Origin: Anagrus nilaparvatae
Taxonomy: Eukaryota > Arthropoda > Insecta > Hymenoptera > Mymaridae
Direction: 5' to 3'
Assembly (NCBI GenBank): GCA_022575985.1
Contig: JAKSXM010000132.1
Span: 620,001-684,000, forward strand
Length of the DNA stretch: 64,000 bases
In this document: one piece after another, positions 34,681-45,613 of the stretch
How positions within the stretch are numbered: position 1 is the stretch's first letter
Layout: each line of letters opens with the position of its first letter
Made by a program: the position numbers and the translations under genes
The notes under the pieces: generated by a model
What the model saw: the letters and a program-made list of their open reading frames with translations, nothing else
The model's database searches: none
What the model was told of the DNA's origin: nothing

Positions 34681-36329
34681 CATGCACGCGCGTCGGTGTA
34701 AGTAAGATGGCTACCCTCAGGTATGGATTAACATTGTGCATATAGACCAAAAATTAATATTTTTAATAAAATGAATTAAAGGTTTAAAATTTTTACAAAA
34801 ATAAAACAGTGTATACTAGAAATAGTATTGTGTTAATAAATTTATGTGTTTTTTTCAATTTAATATCTTTATTTTAACTAATAATGAACTATTTGTTACT
34901 TTTCCTTTGTTATTCATGGAAAAAGAGTAGCCATGTTTTATACACACCTACGTGTGGAGGGGGTAAAAATGTAAGCATGAATTTAATCTGGATTCCCAAT
35001 ACGGACATTAAAAATTTATTTAAAGAAGTCGTGTTATAAAAAATAAGCAGTTTTTTTTCCTTTTTTTTTAGTTTTATTTGAGAATATTTAACAAGAATTT
35101 CAAATAAAATTAATTTGCATAAAGTAGAATAAAAAAGATTCAAGTAACTTTTATTTTAGAAAATAATTTTCTTAAGATCATCGGTAAAAGCTGCGAATTT
35201 AAACATTAAACTTTGTGGTTTCAATTTGAAAAAAAAATTTTTCTTGTATCAACTTATATTTCAAACTTTAAAATTTCAAGCTTAAAAATCTGATAGAAAT
35301 AATTAAGTTACATCTGTTAAAAAAAAATTTTTTTGTGTAAAATTATTCAATCAAATAAAAGAAAAATCGCATATGAGAATAATTAGTAAAATTTTACATT
35401 ATTTAGTTTATGATTTTGTGTAATTCTTTGGTTACAGAGAAATTTTTTCGTTTTTATTTTACTTGGATTTTTCTGTCTTCATCTATCTTTCCACGGAGAA
35501 AATCACTCTAACCCAGACATTTGTCCTTTGCTCCAAAGGCAAACCGTGAAAAAACCTTGGAGTGGGTGGTTATCTGAGTTACATCAAGCTTAGATATATC
35601 CTTATCCCGTAGCTTCAATTTTTTTAAAATTTGCACATTTTTCTGATATTGTTTTTAGGCAGTCTAAATTATTTTATAATACACAACAAAAACTATAGTC
35701 ACTTTTAAATATAAATTTTTATGCTTCACCTTCAGTTTTAATAGTCACTTTTCATTTATTTTAATTTATTACTAAATTTCACTTGTGTACACTATGAGTT
35801 GAAGTGTTATAAAACTTAGAAAAAAACAAATTCTCTATAAATAGTTGAATACAATGATAATCAAAAAAATTGATTTTGTAAAATTGCAACTAAAGAGATT
35901 ATTGATTAAGCATTTATATTAATTAAGGCAATTAACAATAATTCCATAAAAACTCTCAATTTGTAAAGAAAAGCGTACCCATAAAAATATGCTTTTACAT
36001 AAACAATATTTATTTTATAATCAAAACTCTTATTGGGTCGAATACCAATTCATTTTTCATGATTTGCTATAATAATTGGTTAAATATTTTGCGTGAAAAT
36101 AAATAATATAAATATTAAAATAATCCAAGGTAAAACTATTTTTCTATTTTTATGATAAAATTAAATATTTTTAATAAATATAGTTTTACATTGAAATTTA
36201 ATTTCAGCTGCGAGTTCAGCTGTAATCATTTATTATTCACTCAAAATCTAACCAAATATTAGCGAATCAATAAATTACTTTCGTAATCATATTCAATATT
36301 TGATATTACATCATTTTTGCCCTTGTTAG
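34681..36329. other. AT-rich, no gene seen
   Basis: No supported feature. A 77-residue minus-strand frame at 34910-35143 has no domain. Confidence 0.4.
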
Positions 36330-36512
36330 GGAGATAGTATATTTACGGCTCGTGTTCAGAAAAATAAATTACCTAATTCCGAGGCGAAGAATATTTGAGG
36401 CAATCTTTATATTTATGGACAAGAGCCGTATAAAATTTTTCTGCGTCAGTGGCGAGAAAACACGGCCAGGAAATACGTGCTTTCGGGAGGCTGACCAGAA
36501 ATAGTATATTTA
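36330..36512 (-). repeat. ~180-bp dispersed repeat, copy B (inverted)
   Basis: Inverted, diverged copy of 28130-28341. Shared landmarks are AATTCCGAGGCGAAGAAT, GTGGCGAGAAAACACGGCC and GGAAATACGTGCTTTCGGG. The ends TAGTATATTTACGGCTCG and CCAGAAATAGTATATTTA are loosely inverted. It lies 130 bp downstream of the receptor gene stop. Confidence 0.6.
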
Positions 36513-36608
36513 ATTTAGATCTCATTAATATATTTCGCAATTGGCGAAATAATTAAGCATCGCTAAGTCAAGAGACTTTCGAGAGACTGTAATCAATTTG
36601 GTAAAATA

Positions 36609-36614
36609 TTTATT
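36609..36614 (-). terminator. polyadenylation signal of the IR gene
   Basis: TTTATT on the plus strand is AATAAA on the minus strand, 30 bp past the receptor stop codon. This implies a very short 3' UTR. Confidence 0.5.
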
Positions 36615-36644
36615 TTCTTTCTTAAGGCACAATATTGTAAATTA

Positions 36645-38420
36645 TTAATAGGAAATTTGGTTAAACCAATTTGCTAAAGAATAAAAATAAAAAAATTCAA
36701 AAATAAATGCTAATATCGACAATGATAATCCAACACACATAACAAAGCATGACGATATTACCAAACCTTTGTCATCCGATTCATAACCATCTTCATCATC
36801 TTCGATTCTTCTTGCAACCTTATACTCAGAATCCCATTTTTTATCGATTCCAGATTCATATAAATATCTCGAAACTTTTTCAAATTTGTGTAAAAAATGC
36901 GAAGATGGGCCAAAATAAAGAACATAAAAGTAATTTAACAAATCTAAATCAAGCATTTCGTATCTATTTATTTTATTAATGTTATCAAGAAATAAAATTT
37001 GCTCTCCATCCATTTTTTTCACAAAAACAATTTCATTATCTGATTTACACACCTTGATACCTCTTTTAAATATTTTTCTTTCTGTTTTTGTTAGTAAATC
37101 GCTTTCTCTGATATACATATTCAAAGCATAAGCTTCCTGCCGATATGAACAAACAGTAAGATTCCTTTCGATTATATCTTCAATTTTTTCAATTAACAAT
37201 ATCTTTTTTGTCACCAATTTCATTTCAGTCAAATTAGTAACAACGTCAGATACTTGAAAAACGGAAAAGAAAACTAGAATTAAAAATATTATTCTTGATC
37301 TTAAAGAAGGGTAAGAAGTATCAGTTATTCCCAGAAGTAATCCATAAATATTTAAGCATGACCAATCGCCTTCAAATTTCATGTATTTTGCAATGAAATA
37401 GTTGAGCAAAATTAAAAAACAGATAGTCAGTAATGCGTACAACATTTCATTTGAGAATTCATAATGGCTCTTTTCTTGATATGGAACCAAAGCTACATAT
37501 TTTTCTTTCTCTAAGATCATTTTATTAAAAAAAACAGGATCTCCTGGAACTACGAGACCGTTTCTTAGTAAGATTTGAGGCTTTGAAAACTTTAGATTTT
37601 TCATACATTCTTCGTATAGGCAATAGTTGGATGTAAAATTTAAAAATTCTTCAAAAAATCTATGCATTTGATAAATTTTTATTTCCAAAGAAAGTTTTGG
37701 TGGTAAACCATGATTATCAGTAAGCCTTGATAAATTATCTCCAAGCAAAACTGTTACAGATTTTTTATTCAAATTTTTCAATTTATTTGGAAAAATTTTT
37801 AAATTAGACTTGATTGGATCATATTTTTCAAATACTTGAGATGGAATTATATAGGGGTGTAAATATAGACGATTAATCGAATCGTCAAAACTCATATCAA
37901 TAATTGAACAGTCCAAATATCTTTTCGTTAACATCAAATTCAAATAGTCATATTTCAAACTATCTTTCAAATTTTTTGATTTTAAGAGAATTACTAAAAT
38001 AAACGGTTTTTTTCCAATTAATTGAGAAAGCTTTAAAACTTTTAAATATTTTTCTAGTTTTGAAAAAAGTCTTTCTTCTATTATGAATAAATGCAAAATA
38101 GCATTTGTAAAGCGATTGTATTCGTAAAAATCGCCTGGCTTATTAATTCCATCTTTGTTGTCTGATAACAAGAACCATGGTTCCTTGCTTACGTCACTAA
38201 TTATTACCTGACAATTATTCATCAATTTTTTAAATATTTTCTCGTGGATCTCATAACTTGTTAATAACTTTTTCTGGCTATACAAAGTTACGTGATGTGG
38301 TTTTATTTCATCCAACACATTTGATATGACTTGCAAACTCGATGTTACATTTCCTTCTAACACTTTAACACTCAATAATGGTAAAAAAAGTAAAATCCAA
38401 AATTTTGAAAACATTTTCAT
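36645..38420 (-). CDS. divergent ionotropic receptor (IR), single exon, 591 aa
   Basis: Uninterrupted 591-codon frame. Residues 1-23 form a signal peptide (MKMFSKFWILLFLPLLSVKV...). Residues ~24-320 would be the extracellular region with the first ligand-binding lobe. M1 is at ~325-345, a short re-entrant pore segment at ~352-366, M2 at ~374-394 ending SDVVTNLTEMKL, and the second lobe at ~395-550. The last membrane helix is at ~552-580, with a short cytoplasmic tail. The SDVVTNLT segment sits where glutamate-receptor channels have their conserved SYTANLAAF gate. This hydrophobic layout, the short N-terminus and lack of introns fit the species-specific divergent IRs of insects, ligand-gated cation channels of taste and related neurons. 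The usual Arg/Thr/Asp glutamate-binding residues are not recognisable. It is nested, antisense, in the putative harmonin intron. Subfamily not assigned. Confidence 0.85.
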   Translation of the reverse strand: MKMFSKFWILLFLPLLSVKVLEGNVTSSLQVISNVLDEIKPHHVTLYSQKKLLTSYEIHEKIFKKLMNNCQVIISDVSKEPWFLLSDNKDGINKPGDFYEYNRFTNAILHLFIIEERLFSKLEKYLKVLKLSQLIGKKPFILVILLKSKNLKDSLKYDYLNLMLTKRYLDCSIIDMSFDDSINRLYLHPYIIPSQVFEKYDPIKSNLKIFPNKLKNLNKKSVTVLLGDNLSRLTDNHGLPPKLSLEIKIYQMHRFFEEFLNFTSNYCLYEECMKNLKFSKPQILLRNGLVVPGDPVFFNKMILEKEKYVALVPYQEKSHYEFSNEMLYALLTICFLILLNYFIAKYMKFEGDWSCLNIYGLLLGITDTSYPSLRSRIIFLILVFFSVFQVSDVVTNLTEMKLVTKKILLIEKIEDIIERNLTVCSYRQEAYALNMYIRESDLLTKTERKIFKRGIKVCKSDNEIVFVKKMDGEQILFLDNINKINRYEMLDLDLLNYFYVLYFGPSSHFLHKFEKVSRYLYESGIDKKWDSEYKVARRIEDDEDGYESDDKGLVISSCFVMCVGLSLSILAFIFEFFYFYSLANWFNQISY

Positions 38421-38963
38421 TTTATTTAAATTTTTTTTTCTTCTTCACTGTCGAAAAAATTAAATTATTTTAAACCAATTAAAAATAACCATAAAACTTA
38501 TGTAAAATAAAACTTTTTTCAGAATTGCTGTGATTTAAATGAGTGCATGCAGAAAATAAACTGACTAACTTTTTTTAATTATTCTTTTTATTTTTATTTA
38601 TCATTTTATCTTGTTCTATTTTATATTTTTACGTTTCAAAAATAAAAAATATAAAATATATTGAAAATTGCTCAGCAAATTGACATATCAGTTATTAGCG
38701 TTTATTTGAATACAAACAGTTGACTCAACAAAAACATAAAAACTTTACACGCCATGAAAATTATCATTTTTTTTTTTCTATGACAAAATAAAATAAATCA
38801 TATTTTAATGCGCATTAATTAAATTGTACGGTATATTGTAATGTTCACCATGGAGAAAAAAAAGGTGCATATTAAAATAATCCTTGATAAAAATCAATGA
38901 AAAAAACTCGTGCAAAAAATTATTTGACCAATTTACTTTTAAATAAATAAAATAAAAAACGAT
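38421..38963 (-). other. upstream region of the IR gene
   Basis: AT-rich sequence 5' of the receptor on its strand, presumably promoter and 5' UTR. No specific element can be defended. Confidence 0.35.
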
Positions 38964-39652
38964 TTAAGGTTGAATCAGGTGGATAGAAATAGCATTTTTC
39001 GAGTAAAAATTTCTGGAGATCGAAACTTCTGGAGTGTTTAATATTTTTAGCCATTGATCATGTTATGTGTCCCTTAAAATTTAAAAAAAAATTTTGAAAA
39101 TTTATTGGCTACAGACGGAGATATTAGAGCTTGAAATTTCATTAATTTTTGAGGTACTTAATTAATCAAGACTTTTTTATAACTAATCTAATTTTAAAAA
39201 TCTTTGAATATAATATTTAGGACATTATTTAGCATCAATTCACTAAAAAAAATCTCAATTTTTAACAATAATGTGGAATGTATTTCAAGTTTTTTGATTT
39301 TTGGCCTAACCTAAATTTTTCAAAAAATCAATTTATTCGCGGCGAAACGTAGAAAATCAAAATTTTTTTTAGTGAATCGATGCTAAATAATGTCCTAAAT
39401 ATTATATTCAAAGATTTTTAAAATCGGATTATTTATAAACAAATGTTGATTAATTAAGTACCTCAAAAATTAATGAAATTTAAAGCGCTAATATCTCAGT
39501 CTGTAATCAATAAATTTTCAAGATTATTTTTTTAATTTTAAGGGACACATAACATGATCAATGGCTAAAAATATTAAACATTCCAGAAGTTTCGATCTCC
39601 AGAAATTTTTACCCAAAAAATGCTATTTCTATCCACCTTATTCAACCTTAAG
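38964..39652. mobile_element. 689-bp foldback element
   Basis: TTAAGGTTGAATCAGGTGGA at 38964 pairs with the complement of TATCCACCTTATTCAACCTT ending at 39652. The arms stay complementary for about 300 bp: CATTGATCATGTTATGTGTC near 39052 against GACACATAACATGATCAATG near 39543; GGACATTATTTAGCATC near 39220 against GATGCTAAATAATGTCC near 39379. The spacer is about 75 bp near 39308. High arm identity suggests a fairly recent element. No coding sequence. Confidence 0.85.
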
Positions 39653-42600
39653 CTGAAAATAGATATTTATAATAAAATATCTATTTGTTCAACAAGGGAA
39701 AAAAAATAGGACTTGGGTTTCAATGTAGTTGTATGATAGACAGCATTGAAAGTAAAATTTCCTACATTTTTTCCCGTGTTCAACACATAGTTTTTCATTA
39801 AAAGCGAAAAAAAGATCGCCCGAAAGTAAGAAAGTAGATCTTTTTTGCAGCGTATAATGAAAATAGATTTTAAAAACTATTGAAAAAAGACAAATAAACC
39901 TTAAAGATTAATCGTATATATAACCAACGGAACACATTTCTTTAGCGAGAAATAAATGCGCCATCTAGATTTTTAAATCAAAAACATTTTTATTTATATT
40001 TTTCGATTTAATAAATTTTTATGATTAGTATTATTTTATTGCTATTTTATAATAATAATAATAATAACAATAAAAAAGTAAAATATTTTTTATTTCTGAA
40101 CACAGTATATTACATAATTTTTTTTTATATTCGAGTAATCTCTTTATTTCGTGATTTAGATAGATTAAAATACATTTCTTAAATTGTCTGCATAAAAATA
40201 TTTCTACTATTACAACGACTACTCCTTCTTGCACTTTAATTTCATGTTTTATTTATGTATAAACCTTTTTTTTATTCGTCTGTCTGCAGTGATATACAAA
40301 AAATAGTATTTTTTAAAACATTAATTTATTTTCTTTTTTAGTATTGTTTTATTTATTTATAAAATAAAAATAATTAGAAATTCCATTATATTTAACCAAT
40401 AAATATATCAAAAGAGTAGATAAAAATTACTATACTCGAGTAGAGAGAAAGCATTCAATTTTATAACACGATTTTAAATTTAAAAAATAGTTTAACGCAA
40501 AAATGAAAAAAAAACATATTTAAAATACCAGAACGAGATATTCAATAAAATTTTATAATCCGCAAATATAAAATATCTCTTTCTTGTTATAAATGATTTG
40601 TGGTTTTTCAAGCATTTATTTAATGAAAATATTAATATCGAATATCTCTTTTATGGTTTTTCGTTTAAAAAATGTTTTGGTTTTATCATTTAAGTACCCA
40701 ATTTTTTTTAATTAGATAAAATTGCTTTACTAAGTTTTTTTCGTTAATTTGTTGTTGCAATTGCATTTTTTTTTTTTTTTGAAAAAAATATTCTAAGTAA
40801 CGGCGCACCCACTAACGCAACCAACTGTTATTTTTTTTTTCTGTAAATTATGTGTAAAAAAATTATTTATTATGTCTAATTATTATTTTTTTTTATTTAG
40901 CTAAATAATTTTTTAAGTAATGAAAACAAAAGAAACGTAATTTTTAGTTTTTTATTTTTCTGTTAATTGTAGTGGACTATAGTTTAATTTTTTATTTTTA
41001 AGTGGGTTTGCTGTGCTTGGTTAATGAAAATAAACAAAGAAATTAGTTTAAAAAAAAGGTGATGATTGGAATAGTTGAGACAGTAACGTTTTTTCTTATT
41101 AAATGTTAGTTTATTTTCAAAAATTTACTGTACAAATAATCGCTTTGGTTTTAGTTAATTAGTAATTTAACCAAGGGAGCAAAAAACAAGAATGGCCCAG
41201 TGCAATCTGGGTCATTCTTTTTTACTATCATATTTACCATTCCTCGCACAGTCAAACTTTGATTTGACTCTGAGAATACGGAAATGTTTTGTATACTACA
41301 CATATATTTTATACTTGTTTATGTACAAGTTTCTCTATTTTATATTGGTTAATAAATAAATGTGGATGAAACGCAATTTTTCTTCCTCACTGAGGAGAAG
41401 ACGTGTTTTCGACCCGCTAGTAAAAAAAATTCGAGAAAAAATTATTTATTTTATGCTGGATTTTATGTCAGGCTAAGACTTGCCTACTTGTAGCCTACTA
41501 CGTTTCAAAGCTTATGAAATCTGAAATTGGCATCCAAGATTTGTAAATTTGTTGAGAGAATACATCTTCTAGCAGATTGCGATGTTTTTTCTGGAGTTGA
41601 GAGTCAACAGGTGAATATAGACATTTCCTATAGAGACTTTAAGTAAGAGCTATAAAATCTTTTCAATGAAGTCGTATTTCATATCACGATTTTGTATATA
41701 AATGCTGATTACAAAATTGTCTGCGCCGTGTGATTTATTTTGCACGTTTTCTCACTGAATGAAAGCTATCTTGTAAGAGTATTGAAAGAGTGCTAAGAAA
41801 ATTTAATATTAATAAGATGCATCCCTTGTTTCCTGCTAAAAGTATATGAAAACGTTCAAGAAAAATCTTTTTTTTTGAATATCGAACAAAAGGGTATGCC
41901 AGCATTTACCAAAATTAATCTGATAATAAAATTTTAATAGATTACTAGTTTTTGAAGTTCGAGAAACTGCAGATATTCACGGGGATATTTGATAAACTTT
42001 GGATAAAGTTTACTTATATAACTGGAGCTCAAGCATAATTACAAAACTTGGATCTTAAATTGGCATTGAAACAATTTTACCCATTAACTACTAAAAATCA
42101 CACTGTCAGGCTGCTACGCTTTAATTTTGCTTGATTTGCTTAAAAATTCAAACAACTGTTAAAAACTTTGCCCAGCAGCTATCAAGGCAAATATTAATCA
42201 AATTAAAAAATAAAATATGCATAATTTCATGATTTAATCATCCGTACAAAAAAATAATGATTAAGTTTTGCTTACCAAATTGCATATGCTTGAATTTTTA
42301 AACAATAATTAAAGCAAAATTGAAGGATAGTGTCAATCGAGAGTCAATAAACAACTTAATCAACTCTATTAATTAATCAGTCAGATCAAATAGAATAAAT
42401 TCTGAATAAAAAAAGTTAAATAGCATAAAATTAGTGTGCATAACACCGGATTACCAATTCGCCAACCAAAAGCTACGGAAAGAAAAATAAAAAAAATTTC
42501 TAATCTTTTAAAGAAAAATATCTAATTAAGTGAGATTTTTCTATAAAAGAAAATTATTATTTTTCCTCTCTATATTTAGAGAAAATATATATCAAAGAAG

Positions 42601-43116
42601 TAGGTTCGATTTCTCTAATTTCTTGAAAATAAAAAAAAATAAAAAATTTCTATAATATTGTTACAAAAGAGATGTGTCCAGGTGTGGCTAATAAAAAAAT
42701 ATCTATAATTTTACTCTCTTGTTAACTTGTCCTCTATTTTTGCTTTCTCTAATAATAATAATTGATATTAAAAATTATTTTTTTTTTAAATTAACTTTTT
42801 CTTGTATTTTATTGTACTAAACAGTTGTGAAATAAAACTTTTTTTGCTTTCTGTTTGAATTTTCATTTTTTTAGCTTATGTAATCTAAATTTATGTATTA
42901 ATATTATTCAAATTATAAAATATGAATAATTGAGTGAAAATTTAATGTGTGGGATGAATGATTCTTTTTTTTTTGCGTGCTTGTTAAAAAGTAATAACCT
43001 TTTTTCATGTTTAATAATCATTTTTCATGTTGGTTTTAAACGTCTTTATTTTTAAAATTTAAATTATTGCATATGCGCAACTTTTTGTAAATTATGGTTT
43101 TATACTAAAGTTCTAA
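39653..43116. other. putative intron, mostly unassigned
   Basis: Includes a possible fragment of the 28130/36330 repeat at about 41172-41270 (AAGAATGGCCCAGTGCAATC, ACCATTCCTCGCAC) and a TGTCAGG-family repeat at 42101-42335. Otherwise AT-rich with no gene. Confidence 0.4.
42101..42335. repeat. TGTCAGG-family repeat, copy 2
   Basis: CACTGTCAGGCTGCTACGCT and TTTAATTTTGCTTGATTTG at the left face TTAAAGCAAAATTGAAGGAT and AGTGTCAATC at the right, so this copy has inverted ends and is about 235 bp long. Related starts occur at 21711, 51591 and 54718. Confidence 0.5.
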
Positions 43117-45063
43117 TGTATGAACCTGAAATAAATAGGAAAGAGTATGAACTAGTGAATATGAACGCTGATCCAATCCTGGACGCAGAAATAACTCTAA
43201 ATGAAATATACATTGCTTTAAAAAAATGTAAAGATAACAAAGCTCCAGGATCGGATGAAATAACATTCGAGTTCTTAAAAAACTTACCTGAAAATTGGCT
43301 ACTATATATCAATGTACTTTTTAATAAAATAATGAAAGAGGAACTATTGAGGAACTATATCTCTAGTAAATACCTTATTGAAACTATTCACCATGGTCTT
43401 GTTCATACGACTTAATTATTGGACAGAATCAAAAAAGATTATTCCTGAGTGGCAGGCGGGCTTCAGGGAAAAAAGGAGCACTCTTGATAATATTTTTATA
43501 CTAAACTCTTTAATCAATTTTCGCCTTAGGGAAAAAGGAGGTAAATTATATGCATTAGCTGTTGACCTGAAGGGCGCCTTCCCCTCAGTACCACATAATT
43601 TATTGTGGAAGAAATTAAATAAAATAGGAATAAGTAATAAAATTATTAATATTATTAAAAACCTATATGATAACGCAAATATGTTAGTAAGAACAAGAGA
43701 TGGAGACTCAGAAAAATGTAACATAACAAAAGGTGTTTTGCAGGGAGAAATATTAAGTCCCTTACTATATTCACTATACATATCAGATTTAAAAAAATAC
43801 TTAGAAAAAAAAGGTGTAAGGGGGGTCCAACTCAATGAAAAAACATCGACACCTGTGTTAGCATATGCAGACGATATGTTCTTTTTATCAGAATCCTCTG
43901 TTTACCATAAAAAATTATTGCTTGCTTTAGAATCATACCTGGACATTAACGAACTAGAAATGAACTTAAAAAAAACAAAAATTATGATTTTTAAAAAAGG
44001 TGGACGCGGACACAAAACAAAACTGGACTTTAAATTTAAAAATGTATCTATAGACTTTGCACATGAATACACGTACCTAGGAGTTATTTTTGCTCAATCT
44101 GGTGTTTATAATAAAACAGCAAGGAATTTTATTTCAAAAGGATACAAAGCGATATACCCCACCATTAATATTTTAAATAGACTACAAATTACAAACAGCA
44201 ACACCTGTAAAAAACTATTTAATGCACTAGTCTCATCTACGGTACTTTATGCAGCTCCAGTTTGGAGCCCTAGACACCTACCAGAACTGGAAAAAGTCCA
44301 AAATACATATTTTAGAAAACTCCTCTCGTTACCCTGCAATACACCTGGTTACGCAATGAGACTTGAACTAAATATAAAAAACATAGAACTAGTATGCTTT
44401 AAATTAATTCTCAACTTTACCCAAAGAATTTTGGAGATGGAAGATGACAGATATCCTAAAATTTGCTTTAACAGACTAAAAAAACTAGCAGAATATGATA
44501 ACGCATCTCCAAAATTTAACTGGTTCGTACAAATAAATGAATACTTTTTCAAAAAAATAGATGAAAGCCATTTTTGGTCAAATTTAACTTTAGAAAAATT
44601 GGTACTTGAAAAAAATAATTTATTAACTAAAATGAGTAGCTTTCTAGAAAAAAATGACCAAGAGTGTTGCGAAAATTCTAGTTCACTTGTACTCTATCCT
44701 AATATATATAATATAGAAAAGAAAACAAATTATCTCGATTTAAGGCTTCCACCATATTATAAGAAAATTATTGCACAGTTAAGAATGTACAATTTATATA
44801 TACCGAGAATTCTATTAAAAAATATGACATTAAAAACAAACGATGAATATTGTAACTATTGTAACGAAAGGAATGATTTAATACATATGTTAGTCTATTG
44901 TACACGTTTTCGACACCAAAGACAAAAACTGTTGCCTGAATTGAATCAAGAAGACAACTTAACCTCAGAATTTTTAAATCTATTAAATAATCTAAATGAA
45001 GCAAAAACAAGAAAAATTGTCATCTTGATCCATATCATTGCAGCACAAAATAGTATAGATTAA
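43117..45063 (+). pseudogene. LINE ORF2, partial: reverse transcriptase and C-terminal zinc knuckle
   Basis: The first part (43116-43380) carries ALKKCKDNKAPGSDEITFEF, the RT fingers start. Near 43345-43370 a short deletion and frame change remove the segment leading to the NYR.ISL.NT motif. The frame then runs open from about 43378 to a TAA at 45061-45063. In that 561-residue stretch WQAGFREKRSTLDNIF is at 25-40, the catalytic AVDLKGAF at 61-68, GVLQGEILSPLLY at 119-131, and the YADD active site at 163-166. A C-terminal CNYC...H...C zinc knuckle (C-X2-C-X7-H-X4-C) is at 492-508. The endonuclease and ORF1 are absent because of 5' truncation. Not mobile by itself. Clade not assigned. Confidence 0.85.
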
Positions 45064-45613
45064 TAACAATAAAAAAAAAAAAAAAAAAAAATATAATAAC
45101 CCAAAGACAAAAAACAAAGGAAAAACATGTATACTTATATATGGAAATTAATAATACTATTAACTGAACAAATCTAGAAATTTAAGTTTAAACAATTTTA
45201 AAAAATATAAGAAAGTTGAATTATCTAAAACTACAATTAAAGTATATATTAACCTTAAAAATAAGAATATCAAAAAAGAGAAAAAATATATATACATAAA
45301 TAAGAAAAATAAAATATAAAAAAAAAAAAAAATAATAATAATAATAAAAATAGATCAATAAATAAATAATAAAATAAACAAATAAGAAAAGAATTAAATG
45401 TGAGAAAAATTAAGAGCGAAATTTACTGATAATAAAATTAGGATAAATTTTTATATTAGGAAAAATATTAAATACTAAAAAAAGACTATAAACTTTATGT
45501 AACAACTATGTAAATGTTAATTTTAGCTAAAAAAAAAATTTTTTAAATGTATTTTTTTCTGAATATTCTTGTAAAACAATGTATTATGTTAAACAAGACA
45601 ATAAACTACTACT
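43117..45613 (+). mobile_element. 5'-truncated non-LTR retrotransposon with 13-bp target duplication
   Basis: ACTAAAGTTCTAA occurs at 43104-43116 and again, exact, at 45614-45626, bracketing a 2497-bp insert. The insert opens inside the RT-encoding region, so it is 5'-truncated. It carries the rest of ORF2, then a 550-bp AT-rich 3' UTR containing A-rich runs. It ends in AATAAACTACTACT, a short ACT microsatellite tail. Exact duplications and a long surviving frame make it the youngest LINE copy of the three here. Because the ACT tail overlaps the duplication, the right edge is uncertain by one or two ACT units. Confidence 0.9.

Noticed and set aside
36749..36979. Plus-strand 76-residue frame
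   Set aside because: Lies wholly within the antisense receptor gene.
43416..45010. Minus-strand frames opposite the LINE ORF2
   Set aside because: Antisense of the RT-coding sequence; no independent support.
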